From: Lineus longissimus
Lineage: Eukaryota; Nemertea; Pilidiophora; Heteronemertea; Lineidae
Assembly: GCF_910592395.1 (NCBI RefSeq)
Contig: NC_088313.1
Coordinates: forward strand, 19,052,437 to 19,116,436
Reading direction: 5' to 3'
Length of the DNA: 64,000 bases
A model generated the notes under the pieces. That model was not told the origin of the DNA. It saw only the letters and a list, made by a program, of their open reading frames with translations, and ran no database searches. Position numbers and translations under genes: made by a program. Below, in pieces: positions 13,791 to 26,700 of the stretch (its first letter is position 1; every line of letters begins with the position of its first letter).

Positions 13791-16700
13791 GTTTTGTAAG
13801 ACCGGACCTCTGTATACAGGTCTAAGATCCATGACACACTGAAGCTGTCAAGTGTATAATACGTGGCAGCATTTATATTGTTGGTCACTGAATGTGAATG
13901 AGAGCCATGATTGATAGGCTAATAGTGGCCTGAGTTAATGGTAGGTCGACATCCTCAAGGGATCGGTAAATATCCTAAGATGGAAATGAAAGAGGTAGAC
14001 CACTTAAAGACCTTCTACATCTTCTGATAGCTCTTCTTCAACAATCTGACTTTGCCCTGGTGACCGGGTTTCGGGGGACTAATATCGTGATATGGACAAC
14101 TAAAGCACTGGACCCAGACCACTATTCAGCCAGATGTATTCTCCTGTAATTTTGGTAAACATGCAAAAACTTGCATTTTCCTCAGAAAGCCAACTTGGCA
14201 AAGACAGTTGGAAATAACAACATAAAACTAATACATCAACCCATAGTGCTCTAAACTTCCAGGACACCAAGCCAATAACTCTTCAACACTTAGTTCTCGC
14301 ATCTGATCAAATGAATTATGGATAAGCATATCAAGACTTGACATTTTCATTCTAGAACAGGTAATACACGGATGAAGTGATTGGAAGTTGCCAGGGAATA
14401 AGGATTCAAAGCAGGAAATGTGACATCAACATTTGTCACAGTTTCGATATTATTACAACTGCTCAAGTGTCAGACTTCGAAATGGTATTTTTGGCTTCAT
14501 GAAATCAAAGGACAGCTTAATAGCAGGTGGTGTCCCTCAACCTGTGAAGTGTTGAGTAACAAAAGCAGCTCAACATCTTGCTCACAGTATTACAGTTTAT
14601 ACCCTTTCCGTCCAAGCTGCAATGTCAGTGGACACTGTCACTTGGTTCGTTAAATCATAATGAATTGTAAGCACAGTCTTGTAAAGCGACGTATATCAAA
14701 GAGAGCAGAGCCTTGACATTTTGCATTAGACACAAATTCCAAACTTGCCGACAGCACGAGAAATTCGCTTCCAAGTTGATATAGGGTGTGAAACCCAAGT
14801 TGGGAATCAGCACAGATAGCTAGTAAATTAGAGAAAGATCCATGGAATGATGTTGATTTTCTGAATAGCGCCTGACACTATAAATGGGAAACAAATCAAG
14901 ATAACTCATTTTAGCGAAAGTGGATAGCGTAGCGCTTGGTTCTTGATTAATCAGCAGTGGTACTCATATTGAGTCAGGGGCTTTTTTTATGTCCATTTGG
15001 TGTTTACAGGCATAAGGCAGGTACTAATGAGCCATTTCTACACTAATCAATAAATAATTTCATGAGTTAATGGCCAGTCATGCCGGTTGGCAAGAAAAGT
15101 ACAGAATGCCTTGTAGCACCATCGCTACAGCATGGTTTTTGCTGCCAGGCAACATGGCCTATTCTCTTCCTATAGTAGATAAACAGAGGAAATGATTGCC
15201 AGGTACTTCATCATGTTGTGGTTTTAAATTCACCACATCAATCAGAGGTCCATCATTCAGGTTAAGCCATACTGACAATATTGGCGTATAAAAAGGATTA
15301 GGGATTTTCAAGGTTGCCATCAACAGGTGTTTTATATAATGAACACAATTTGTAAACTTTGCTCTGATGGATGATGATCTTTCCTGCGACGCCAAGATAG
15401 ACAAAAAATGTGGTAACTAAAGGTGGTCGGGAAGTCTGGGATGGACACACATTTTTTAGAAGAATTTGGGTAAACTTCGTAGGGAAAAACATTGTGCTGC
15501 TGTTTGTCGAAGTAGCGAATCCATTTTTCTAGTTTTGATATTGTTTTCTTGCCTAATGCCTAACCCGAGACATGACATCACAGCTGCGTTACGTCAATGT
15601 CAATATTTGATTCAAACCTAAGACTTTTGCTGACGGAAACTGCCAAAGACAATAGATTCGAAAATAAGTAACTTAGGAAACATAGGTGCAGTATCTTTCT
15701 AATCACGGACTGTTTCTGTAGCCTGAATCTTGCTGATAACTACTTTGCATCCAAACACACTATCAAGAAATTAAACAGTAATTACAGTTTGCAAGCCCCA
15801 GATCTCCCAATGGTTTGTCTAATTCCATTAAGTTTACAATTGGGAAGACTGGGGATAAAGACTCTCACTTTGTCATGCATGGGCAACCTCAGTGTCACAG
15901 AGCAACTGAATTCAGACTCAATAATTCATTGTTGTCAAAAGACCAAACATACTCTCCTCCTTTGATTCACACAGTTAAACAAACATGTACTTTTTATGCA
16001 GTCAGTTAATTACTTAGCTGTTTATTTGTGGTGGTCCATATATTGGACAAATGGACTTCACCATATGTAAAGTTATAACCTCATTTTGAACCAAACTGTA
16101 ACACACACCAAGCAGGTGATGATTACAAGGAATATTTACTCAATGTGAGTTGTTGATAACCACGATCATGTCACATATCCGGCTTGTGAGCGCCATTGAT
16201 ATTACCGAAGGATAATATTGACTAGTTGCATTGTCAAAACATATCAGTTAATCATTGGAGGTAAAGAGCAATAAACATGGATCTGCTGCTGTACTCATGG
16301 TCATGTATCTTGTCCTTGTTGGCAGACTTCACGTAAAAAGATGGAATTATCAGAGCAACACTGATATTGAGGTTTGACCAATTGACTGATAATAGAGATA
16401 TCTATTAAACAACCTTGAGCTGACTAATTTCTGTGGCAAAGAATCTGCAGTGGAGATAGAATATCTTAATGGCATCAATGGCAGTGACTTTAGATTTGTC
16501 AAAATGTCGTTTAAAAACGCCAGTACCCATTCTCCAGAATATCATCACATAAGTTCACAATGGGATCATTGATATTTTGAGTGCAGTTAACCTCCGTTTA
16601 TAAAATCAGCCCAGTGTATATTTCATAAAACAGAAGCCAGAACCAGAAGCTGTTGTTTCCTGGTAATGCAATTTATGAGGGATACGAACAATGACATTAT

Positions 16701-19290
16701 ATTGGCACATTGGTGCAGTAGTTGGCATTCTTCAGATGCTGTGATCGATGGGCTACGTTCTACTGAAGAGTCTTGTTATGCCACAAGTAACGTAATCTAA
16801 TACGAGAATATGACTGAGAAGAATTATTCAGTGTTTCTGTCATATGGCAAGAGATGCTGTGATTTCTGAATGCTGTTAAAATGCGAGACATGTCTTGATG
16901 TTGTTGTATTACCCAAGGACTGCTTGGGTCCTTTGAAATCTTCCATTAAAAGTTCATCAAAAATTCATATCAAGCATCCTCTATTGGATCAATATGAAGA
17001 AAGAGAGCATCACCATATGAACTGAAACTCGGCTGTGATGGATGATTTCTGTGGTTATGTTTTGTCGTTGAAACTGATAGGCCCCTGGGAGGAGCTGATA
17101 GTTAATTTGAATGACAACAGGTTTCAGTGTGCAGTTGTCGTGAACCCATACAGGTAATCATGCAGTAACTCAGCCATATTTACTACCAACCACTCAAATT
17201 CACATCAGGCAGTATATCATTGTTTAGTAACCATTGCTTTATTACTCAATTAAGATAATTTTTTAACAACACGCGTAATGGGTACTGTATGATTAATGAA
17301 AAGTCACCAAAAACATTAAAGAAAATTTTGAGATAAATGCAGCTGCCTTGTATGATAAATTGATTGAGTTTGTTTAGGTGGCATGTCTTAAACGCTGGTG
17401 AGCTATCAACTGGCGCCAAAATGGACAAAAGCAGTGAGGAATGTTCATTCCTTGGTTCCTACTATACAGAAAGGAGTCTGGATTCAGCTGGGAAATTGAT
17501 GTAAAGCATTTCGAGGCAGTACAAAAGCAGATAAGGTATCACAATTACAGCCCCAGTAACATTACAGTAGCCGAGTGTCCGAAATAGAGCTACCTTCTTA
17601 GTTGCCACAGAAAATGTACCATAACGTTCTACCAACTCTAGCAAAACTTTGCACTTTTTGCAAAACTGGCAATTTGTCCAGTCATGTATTGGGTGGGGAT
17701 GGTAGTCAAGATGCCTCTCATATATGACAACACCGCACCATAAAAACAACTAAGTTGCATTTGATAACTCGTTGAAAAAATAGACATACATGTACAGCCT
17801 ATAGTATCCTCTAGTTTTATAGATGAATGGCACGTGTATGATAAATTGGGTGTGGGCATCTGAATGACCAGCCTGACCAAAATATCAGTAACAACACAAC
17901 TTTCAGGGAAACCTCCTAATCATGAACCGTGTTATCTGACTACTGGAAATGGTTTTAGACTGGCCGAAGTATCTAAAGTTGTGGGAATTATTGCCACAAC
18001 TTAGCTATGCCTGCGGTAGCATACATTTTCCAAGGATACAGCATTCCAAAATATAGACTAGTTGTACAGCTTCCCAAACTGATTATACTTATGCCCATTC
18101 AAAAAGGTTTTTACATTCAGATTATATTTTTTTACATTCCGATATTCAGATATTCTGAATACAACAACATATTTCGCCAAATTGATGATCAAGATACTTC
18201 GATATCAACACAACAAACCTGCAGTATGCTATTTATAGAATGATCCCGGAAAATAAATAAATCCACATGCGGTAAAAATTTATCCACTAATCTCTGGATA
18301 AATCCAATGCAACTTCGAAGTTTACAGATCTCGACATATCCGGTTAAACTTCATCATATTCCATTAGCTTATGCAGCTTCAAATTATTATAACATACAAA
18401 TATCCGAACTTTGAAATGAAATTGAAACTTTAAATACACGATCACAGTGTGATGGTAATCTGTGATTGGTTAGCAAGTGCCATTAGTTGTAGATGGTTTA
18501 AACCTGTGGCGTAAACCAGCAGCACAAACTAAGCCATCATAGCGAATGGGCATGGTTCCAGACATAACTAATGCTTCATGACGTATGCAGCTGTATTGAT
18601 AAATGAGAGGAGTATGATGTGATTTGATTGCAGCTAAATGGCAGGTATGAACTGATCAGGAATAATGAGTTTGCTCTCAATGACGTTTTGCTTCCGAATG
18701 CGAGGAAGTGGCAAAGGGACTGCGGCTCATATACACAGGCTGTTATTTTCAAAAAAAGAGTTCGTTATCCATGTTATTGAGCGTATAGTATTCAAAGTCA
18801 CCTTCTACATGCATATTGAAGTCCAACGCACTCTCGCCACAGCTGAGTCTGATTCAACTGCAGTGGGAAACTTTGTGAGGCTTGACGCTTTGTGTTCAGT
18901 TACTGTCGAAAACTTACATCAATGTTCACCCAACGCCAGTGAATGAGGTGCGATATCCTGTGTTTATGACAGTTTCAGGCTGTAAGTGCAAACTAAGCTC
19001 TCATGTCCATTCAGAGCAAAAGAAATCACAACTTATTTTGTTTACTAACATTGCAGGTCCAGCCCTACAAAATTAAAAATGCATCTTTTACACAGCAGCC
19101 CACACCCGGCACACACTGTCAATTGGTGATGATGCCAGTACTGTGATAGCAACTAACGAGCCACGCGTCTAATTCATTATTCACATCATAAATTTGACCA
19201 GGTATGAATCATAATCGCCTCTGTTTGCATGTGGCATTCTACCATGCATTAGATATGAGATGAACAAATTGTGTTGACATTTAAGTTAAA
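13791..19290. other. No supportable gene
   Basis: AT-rich unique sequence. Open frames up to 95 codons (for example 17462-17749 minus and 18665-18946 plus) show no recognisable family, and splice-like boundaries do not agree with them. A small inverted repeat TATTCAGA/TCTGAATA lies near 18150. Confidence 0.5.
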
Positions 19291-19955
19291 ACCCATGGTA
19301 CTTCAATGACTTAGAATAGGACTGCCTAATGGTTTGGAGGTCATTTCAACAGAAACACATGGTATTTCAATGACTTAGAATAGGACTCCTAATGGTTTGG
19401 AGGTCATTTCAATAGAAACACCTGGTACTTCAATGACTTAGAATAGGACTCCTAATGGTTTGGAGGTCATTTCAATAGAAACACCTGGTACTTCAATGAC
19501 TTAGAATAGGACTCCTAATGGTTTGGAGGTCATTTCAATAGAAACACCTGGTACTTCAATGACTTAGAATAGGACTGCCTAATGGTTTGGAGGTCATTTC
19601 AATAGAAACACATGGTACTTCAATGACTTAGAATAGGACTGCCTAATGGTTTGGAGGTCATTTCAATAGAAACACATGGTATTTCAGTGACTTAATATAG
19701 GACTACCTAATAGTTTAGAGATAATTTCAAAAGAAACACATGTAATCCCATGACTTAAAATAGAACTGCCCAGTGGTATAGAAGTCAATTCAATAGAAAT
19801 ATGTATGAATACATGGCACTTCAATGACTTTGAGAAGGAGTGTCTTGCTTAAGTGGTCACTCCGGTTGAATCACATGATTCACCTCACTCAGAAAAGGTG
19901 TGCGTAATGGTACCGAGGTCAATTCGGAAGAAACTCATGGTATTCGAGACTTGAC
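19291..19955. repeat. 63/64-bp tandem repeat, decaying to the right
   Basis: Units begin at 19291, 19355, 19418, 19481, 19544, 19608 and 19672 and share CTTCAATGACTTAGAATAGG and GGTTTGGAGGTCATTTCAA. Units alternate between 63 bp (GGACTCCTAA) and 64 bp (GGACTGCCTAA). After about 19672 the copies diverge steadily: 19672, 19736, about 19800 and about 19875 are still recognisable by CATGG..TTCAATGACTT and GGTCA.TTC..AAGAA. The left edge is abrupt and homogeneous. Confidence 0.95.
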
Positions 19956-22600
19956 TGGTGGAAATCAAGTGATTTTGTGTTTGAATACATATTCCTGTCT
20001 GAAGCGTTACCACAATTAACAGATCATTCCCCTGGTATCATGATTGTTCAGTCGATTCTATGCCGACCCAAACCATGATCCTTACATGTTATTGATCTGA
20101 TTGATACAGCACCCAACTGCCCTGCATCGAGGCACCAGTATGTATCATGAATGAGCACGAGATATACATCAACAATGTACCAAGCATTGAGTGACAAAAC
20201 TAAAATCTATTTCTAACTTGAAAGCTATTTCCAGCATTTAAGTCTGGAGGGAAAACGGATTTTTATCGAAATGAATACATGCAGTTGATTCTTTTCAAAG
20301 CATAATTCAGACAACAACTGATTGAATTAAAAGTTTCTCTCAAAACAAACTTGGAAAAATGGAGAATTACATTCAGTGTGATTCATCATGGCAAAACAAA
20401 ATGCATTGAAAGTTTCCCTCTTCATGGACATGCACATACAGTGGAAGCCCGATTATTAGTTTCAACTGTAGTAACTGCCAGTAAAAAAAATTTCATATGG
20501 ATTCTCATGATCGAAACTGTCTTCAATATCAAATGGAACATACTTTGCATAGTACTTTATTCACACCGATATGATGTGTGAAAATCTATCAGCAACATAA
20601 TAAGAGTTAGTCCCAGAAGAGCGATTAGTGGGATGTGATGAAAGATTTATAATGTAGAGGTGAATTAGATCATCACAAACAGTTTGCTAATGTGTTCACT
20701 TGGTAATCGTTCGTATCATTAGATTGAGAAATGGGCTAATGATGTTATCACGCACGGTAGATTTTCACGGAATTCGCGCCTTCATATCAATTCCTCCTTC
20801 ATCCGAAGTGGCTACCACGGGGTGTCCCAAAATTGTTTCTCTTGCAAGGAACTCACAAGTTAGTCTCCAAACGGGTTTCAAATCCATGCTCCTTGGTGGC
20901 AAGGGTTGTTTTTGGAAGTGCATGTAAACATCCATCAACCACTAACAATTTGGCAGCATCAACATCTGGCTCATTTTATGTAAGTGGCTGCAAGACTCAT
21001 TTGGAACATTTAGCAGCTGCAACTATATACTGCTTCTTGTAAGGATGAAGTTGTCAACTACAATAATAATTCACATCATATACATGTATGTCGCTGCACG
21101 TGCTGTAATAGTGGTGTATTCCCAGGCTCATGTGTTAATGTTATGGTCAATCAAGACTATCACGCGAACTGTTTCTCATGCATCAGGGACATTCATTAGC
21201 AACGAGGCATATTTAGTCCTGCTAATCAGTGAGAATCAGCAGGTATCGTTAACCTTGGATATGGCTCTGGTTTTCACTTTGCGCTATTAGTTGAAAAAAG
21301 ACAAAAGTACTTAAGTAATATCCTTGCGAGTCATCCTCTCCATTGTTATTCATGCAATGTTTCCCATTATGCCTGAACAATCCCGACACATTGTCTGAAT
21401 GTTGACATAATCACATGTCAAAACAATCGTTTACCAAAACAATGAATACTGATAATACATCAGACATCCCAATTATTGAGCATTGACCTCCCATTAGCTC
21501 AACATAGCCTGGAGCAAAAGTTATTTGCTTCGATTGGGTAATGCCTTTGGATAGAATGGACGGCAACACAGGCTGTAAGGCTGGTTTAGATAGGGTTCAC
21601 GTTTTCACAAGAAACAAGTCACTTTTCACTCGTCTTGTCAATCGTGATATGAGGACATAAAGATCATACAGGTCATTTCTAAAGAGCGGACTATATACGA
21701 TTCACGACATCACTTTTTCACCTCAGTACTGTCCAGGGGAGTAACAAGTGGGGGGGGGGGGCATGCTACCAAAAATGTGTTTTTGATCGTGATACGTGTT
21801 TTCATGAAAGTAACGTATATAGAAAAAAAACATCAAAACAACAATCTGACCGATAGATACATGACAGTATTATGGTATACCATTAACTCTAACCAGAATA
21901 ATTGTAACATTCACAGTTATTGGTGATACAAAAATAGAAAGCAACTGATATAATGGGCTTGAAATCCCAACTGAGATGTTTGTTCAAATACATTATTAGA
22001 TAACGGCTTTTTATGATGAAAATTATTTGCCGATTACAATTCAATTTGGTGATATTAAGAGAACATGGAATGTTTTCTCGTCCCCCATCATTGATTTCGG
22101 TTTTGTATAAAGGCCATTTGCTAAATACGATTATGTACATTCCAAAAGAAACTGAAAGATCATAGTTCGCAGTAATCACTTTTGGTAGATATTATGATGT
22201 CTCAAAGCAATTATTTGGAGAGAAAAACAGCATATGCCGAGTGGAAATAGATATTGCCAGAAAATATATGTAGTTGTGACAACAACGTCACACAAAAGAT
22301 TTATTCTTTTCCAAGAGCTTATCCTTTATCCAGTTAAAATTCCGGTGTATTTCCCACATGGCATCTCTATCAGTTGGTAGATGATTTGGGGAATTAATAG
22401 CCCTGTCCTGTCGTATTTTAGACATCCTTTGTGTAAAGACAATAAACAGTAACACCGATAGTCATTTACAGATCTGAAAATGACAATGGCAGATAGAGAC
22501 GAAGGCCAAATCCGCTCCCTGGTGGCTGACTCAGAAACTGTCTGCAAAAGATTACCCTGAAAGAAACATATCATCGCGTGCAGCATCACAAAACAAATGG
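19956..22600. other. No supportable gene
   Basis: AT-rich sequence with short frames only. It contains a run of 12 G at 21750-21761. No exon or transposon end is supported. Confidence 0.5.
21750..21761. repeat. Poly-G run (12)
   Basis: Twelve consecutive G residues between ACAAGT and CATGC. It is a homopolymer, possibly length-polymorphic and prone to sequencing error. Confidence 0.9.
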
Positions 22601-23012
22601 TCCATGGACCATGTCCTCAATTCGTATTATTCTGCCGACGTTATGGACCGAATGGTGAGGTTTGCAGTTTTCTGTGACCTCAAATAAAAAGTAGGTCAAG
22701 GTTACCATGTCTGCTGTAGGCCGACATACACTGGAGAGCCTATTCAGTAGAATCTATGGTATACATTTGATAATCCTACGGTTAGGGCTCTCGAGGCACG
22801 AGTCAAAACATAGGTTAGGTCAAGTCGTATGACCTTGACATAAATTGACCTGATAAGAAGGTCACATACGTTTCTGTCCATGGACCATGTGCTCAGTTCG
22901 TGTTATTCTGCCGACGTTATGGACCGAATGGAGAGTTTTGCAGTTTCTGTGACCTCATATGACCTTGACATACAGTGACCTGATAAGAAGGTCACATGCA
23001 TTTCTGTCAACA
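22601..23012. repeat. Duplicated repeat rich in AGGTCA/TGACCT half-sites
   Basis: Two copies start with TCCATGGACCATGT at 22601 and 22877. They share TTATTCTGCCGACGTTATGG and the end word ACCTGATAAGAAGGTCACAT. The second copy lacks roughly 150 bp of the middle. Both contain closely spaced TGACCT/AGGTCA and TGACCTTGA words in direct and inverted orientation, for example CATATGACCTTGACATACAGTGACC in copy 2. This may be an interspersed repeat that was locally duplicated. Confidence 0.85.
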
Positions 23013-23270
23013 TTTTTATATGGCCAACAGGTGTCTACAAGCTATATTCAAAATTGACAATCAACATACCATTTTTTCATTGATATTGAAAACAACTAAA
23101 ATTCAAACAGATCATAAACTCACCGTTAACCATATTTGTAGGTGGTAATACCAATAACTGACGTCACAAAATGAACTGCCTTTTAACTAGACACTTCAAA
23201 AGAGAAAAACCATACCTGGAGAGAAAAGATGGAGGAAAGGCATTACAATTTGGAGGGATGATAATGTTTT

Positions 23271-23498
23271 GTGCAGAAAGTGAAAAAGTACGAAGAAAAC
23301 CTCTACCATACTCACCTGAGAAATATTGTACGCATTTCTGATCACTTTTCAAAGGCCAAAGTGAAGATAGGCTCCTCTGCATTCGCAGTGGCGGGACCAA
23401 AGCTATGGAATGAGCGGCCAAATAGTGTTCGTGGCCAGAGTACCCTGGGTCGTTTTAAAACTGCACTAAAAACTCATATTTTTAAGAAATTCTTTTGA
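23271..23498 (+). pseudogene. LINE ORF2 C-terminal remnant (about 75 codons)
   Basis: The frame encodes the last part of a CR1/L2-like ORF2, recognised by LRNIVRI, SSAFAVAGPKLWNERPNSV and STLGRFKTALKTHIFKK. The canonical LWN.LP motif reads LWNERP here, whereas copy 3 reads WNELP, so Arg looks like a change private to this copy. No ATG start, endonuclease domain or RT catalytic motif is present. It is a remnant and not a host gene. Confidence 0.85.
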
Positions 23499-23719
23499 AT
23501 CCTTTTTGTTTTTGTTTTTGTTTTTGTTTGTTTTTTTTTGTTTGTTTTTTTGTTCGTTTTTTTTTAAAATCCCACTTGCACGTTTTTTTTTTCTTTATTA
23601 ATGACTTTTATTCTATCAATCATGTATTAATGTTTTATTGTTTTATTATAAATTGTAAAGCGCTTAGAAGTTTAAACAACGTTAAGCGCTATAAAAATGT
23701 TTTTAATAATAATAATAAT
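23271..23719 (+). mobile_element. 5'-truncated CR1/L2-like LINE, 3' end (copy 1)
   Basis: This copy has the C-terminal tail of a non-LTR retrotransposon ORF2, ending at 23498. The tail holds the family hallmark FAVAGPKLWN, then GRFKTALKTHIFKKFF and a stop. Then come a T/G-rich tract, the 3' UTR, the inverted repeat AGCGCTTA...TAAGCGCT, and a terminal (AAT)n microsatellite. In known CR1/L2 elements the last domain is a reverse-transcriptase-associated C-terminus and the 3' stem-loop is recognised by the enzyme during target-primed integration. An in-frame stop lies just before 23271 and no catalytic domain is present, so the copy is dead on arrival. The true 5' breakpoint is uncertain. Confidence 0.9.
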
Positions 23720-26700
23720 GATATGGTCCTGCTGAGGGAGACTGACCCATCATTCAAGGTTATCAGAGTTAACAACCTGATTTTTGGCAGATGAAATATT
23801 CATTCGGCCTGATAAGCTCTCTTTAGAGAACCTTTCGTGGAAAACCATTGGAGATATAGTTACTGGAAATGAGATTACGAGAAACCAAGCCACCAGACCC
23901 AATTAAGATGACATGATGCCGACAACATTAGGTTGTGCATGAATTTGACATCATAGTATCTCATCCTATTCAGAGGTCATTGTGGTACCGAAGAGGGCAA
24001 CTTGTTGAGTTACCGTGACAGTAGACTGGTATGTAGAGAATGCTGAAGGTGGTCGGTAGATTCAGCAAGAAGTTGGCAGTCAGTTGGTAGATGAAATGGT
24101 TGTGTACATTTTCTGACACACCTGACAATCTGCCTCTGCGCACTACCCATAACTAAACTGTGCAAAGAGTCAGCCTGGCAATTATGCAGCAATGTGGCAC
24201 AGAGTTCACACTGACCACTGTATAATCGGTAGCTCAATTCTTTATCCTTTACTTTTCTTTTAAAATGGAATTGGCTCGGTGAAGTTCTCTGACTAAAAAC
24301 TATAAGACGGTAAGCCTATGTTTGAAAGTTTTTAATTCTCTACATGACCCGGGTCCATACCCTTACATGGAAGATCGATGGTGGTTAGAGCGGCCCGCTC
24401 AACGTAGAATATAGGAGCACCTTTGCCACACCCAGTCTGACTGAATTTTGATCACATCATGAGAGACTCTGCAACCTCTCTGAATGGCTCTCTTCTGGGA
24501 TGAAACGAGCTGCGACAACTCCATCAACTCCATCTCTCCATAATGACTGAAACCACACCATGGCAACCAATGCTCAATGAACACTGATGAGTTGGCAACA
24601 CAGCATGCAAAACAAACAAAAGAATCTAACCTAGAACACCCAACAATCGCTTGTTATTCTTCCAAAGAATCAATTAATCTATCAAGAATGGATCAGTAAT
24701 CCGCTGCAGTCACTACCAGACAGAACTCCGAGATTGTGACGATATATGTCCGTCCATGATTTCAGTTCTCTGGCTGTGCTGAAGATGGAACTAGTGAATT
24801 CTACCACATTCCCGCTGGTACACTCATTCACCAACAATAAGGACGTAAACAAACTCGAATCAGAAAGGACCAGTCTTTTTTTAGGTAAGGACATCATCCC
24901 CCATCCCCAGATCGACAGATAAGATCAGGTTTAAGATCGCCAAATTTCACCTCGCGGTCTCACCTCGAAAGATGATCTATGACTTCTGTGGCGACACATG
25001 ATCAAATGTCATAACCTGGCAATTACCTGATGCCAATGACACAACTCCATCCCAAGTCAATCAGGAAATCTTGCCTGTTTTCTGGTGATAAAACTCCCAC
25101 GTGTGATCGGTGATGGTTGCGCCTACCTTGGGATTATGGCTTGCTTGACTGGAACACCGTGTCATGACAGTTACTCCACGGGTTGGGAGCTGTGTTCGCC
25201 CCAAGACATCCTACCATTTCATTCTAAGACGTGGAGATGATACTTTTATCTCCACGTCTTGGAATGCACTATCAGTGAGTTTTCGCATCGCTCACAATAT
25301 ACGATTATGAACCAAGTATTCCTTGTGATTGCATGCATGAATACAATGAATTCGGCCTTGTGAATGATGCTGCAATGCACCAATAGCTATACTATGGTGC
25401 AACACATTTGTCAAGGGTTTTTTAGTTCTGAGACTGGTCTTACTATAAGAAGACAATAATTCTTGTGATTTGAATGAGGGGTAGTGACTCTCAGGTTCAC
25501 ATCAGTGATCGTGGCGAAGACAATGAAATGGGTGGGTCTCTGGCAGCTCATGAATGTATAAGTTTTATCATGGTTTCTCTTGTCGAATGCCGGACTGTAC
25601 GAAGGCGACTTTGTTTTAGCTGTAGTTTATGATCTGGTGACTAGAAAAGTGTTAGTGCACAATGTAGACCAATGTTTCCAATTACAACTATCTCATTGTT
25701 GTATTTGCACCAGGGAAATTATAACAGTACGCGAAGTGAACTTCGTGACGTCTCATTTGCTGATTGTACCACATTATTATATACATCACAGACTTTATTG
25801 GTTCAGTAAAAAATCAACAATGTTCCATAGATGACCGCTCTGAGAGCCAGGCATGTTCTTCTGAATAGGGCAAATTGATCATTTGCATTCATTATTGCTG
25901 TTTTTGTTTTCCCAATAGAATAAGTAAAAAGTTTTAGTCCATGTAATCCAGTCAATAGAGTTGGTCAAACATATCACTCTCGATGGTGCTTTGAATGAGA
26001 CAAGAAATTGGGCCAGGCTTAGCCATCACACAAATCAAATTATGTTTTCAATGAAGCAAACCATCCCCATCACCAGAGTGTGCCAACACGAAGAAATTTC
26101 ATTAAACATCTTTTCCTTCTTTAGGCGGTTTAAGAAGTTTGATGATCTACTCCCTATAAGCAAAGCACCGAAATGAATCATTAACACAAAGCTCGCCATT
26201 GCTAATTACGATCTGTAGGATGCAACTAATTAAACTAATGCAAAGAAGTTGTGCAGAAACGATGGAAAGACTACTTTTCATCACGCTTTAGCAAGAAACT
26301 GATCGGAGTGATTGTGTTTACAAAAACTTTATGCAATGATGCCAAATTGACCTGGATAAGTTGAGCACATGGAAAAAACTGGCACGGTGCATCTCTTGTT
26401 GATGTAAACGTAAGTGGGTATAAATAAAACTAGTCGAGAACCTTCACTATGCAAGTGGTCATCATCTTTCATAAATCGCCATGGCAATGGTCATGACGAA
26501 ATAAGTTTTCTGACAACAAAATTGCTGCAGGGTGATATAATAAGGTTAAATGGTATTTGGTATTCAATCAAAGTGTTACTGTGGTTAAAATGCGTTTTAC
26601 GACCAATAAATGGTACCATGGGTTCTCTTTGAGCGGATGTTCGTCCTCCATGCACTTTGGATACGACTGAATGTTCTACGGTAGCGAAGGAAATATGTAC

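Noticed and set aside
24375-24415. tRNA/SINE-like GTGGTTAGAGCGG word
   Set aside because: It resembles a D-arm/A-box, but no B-box or acceptor stem follows within the expected distance.
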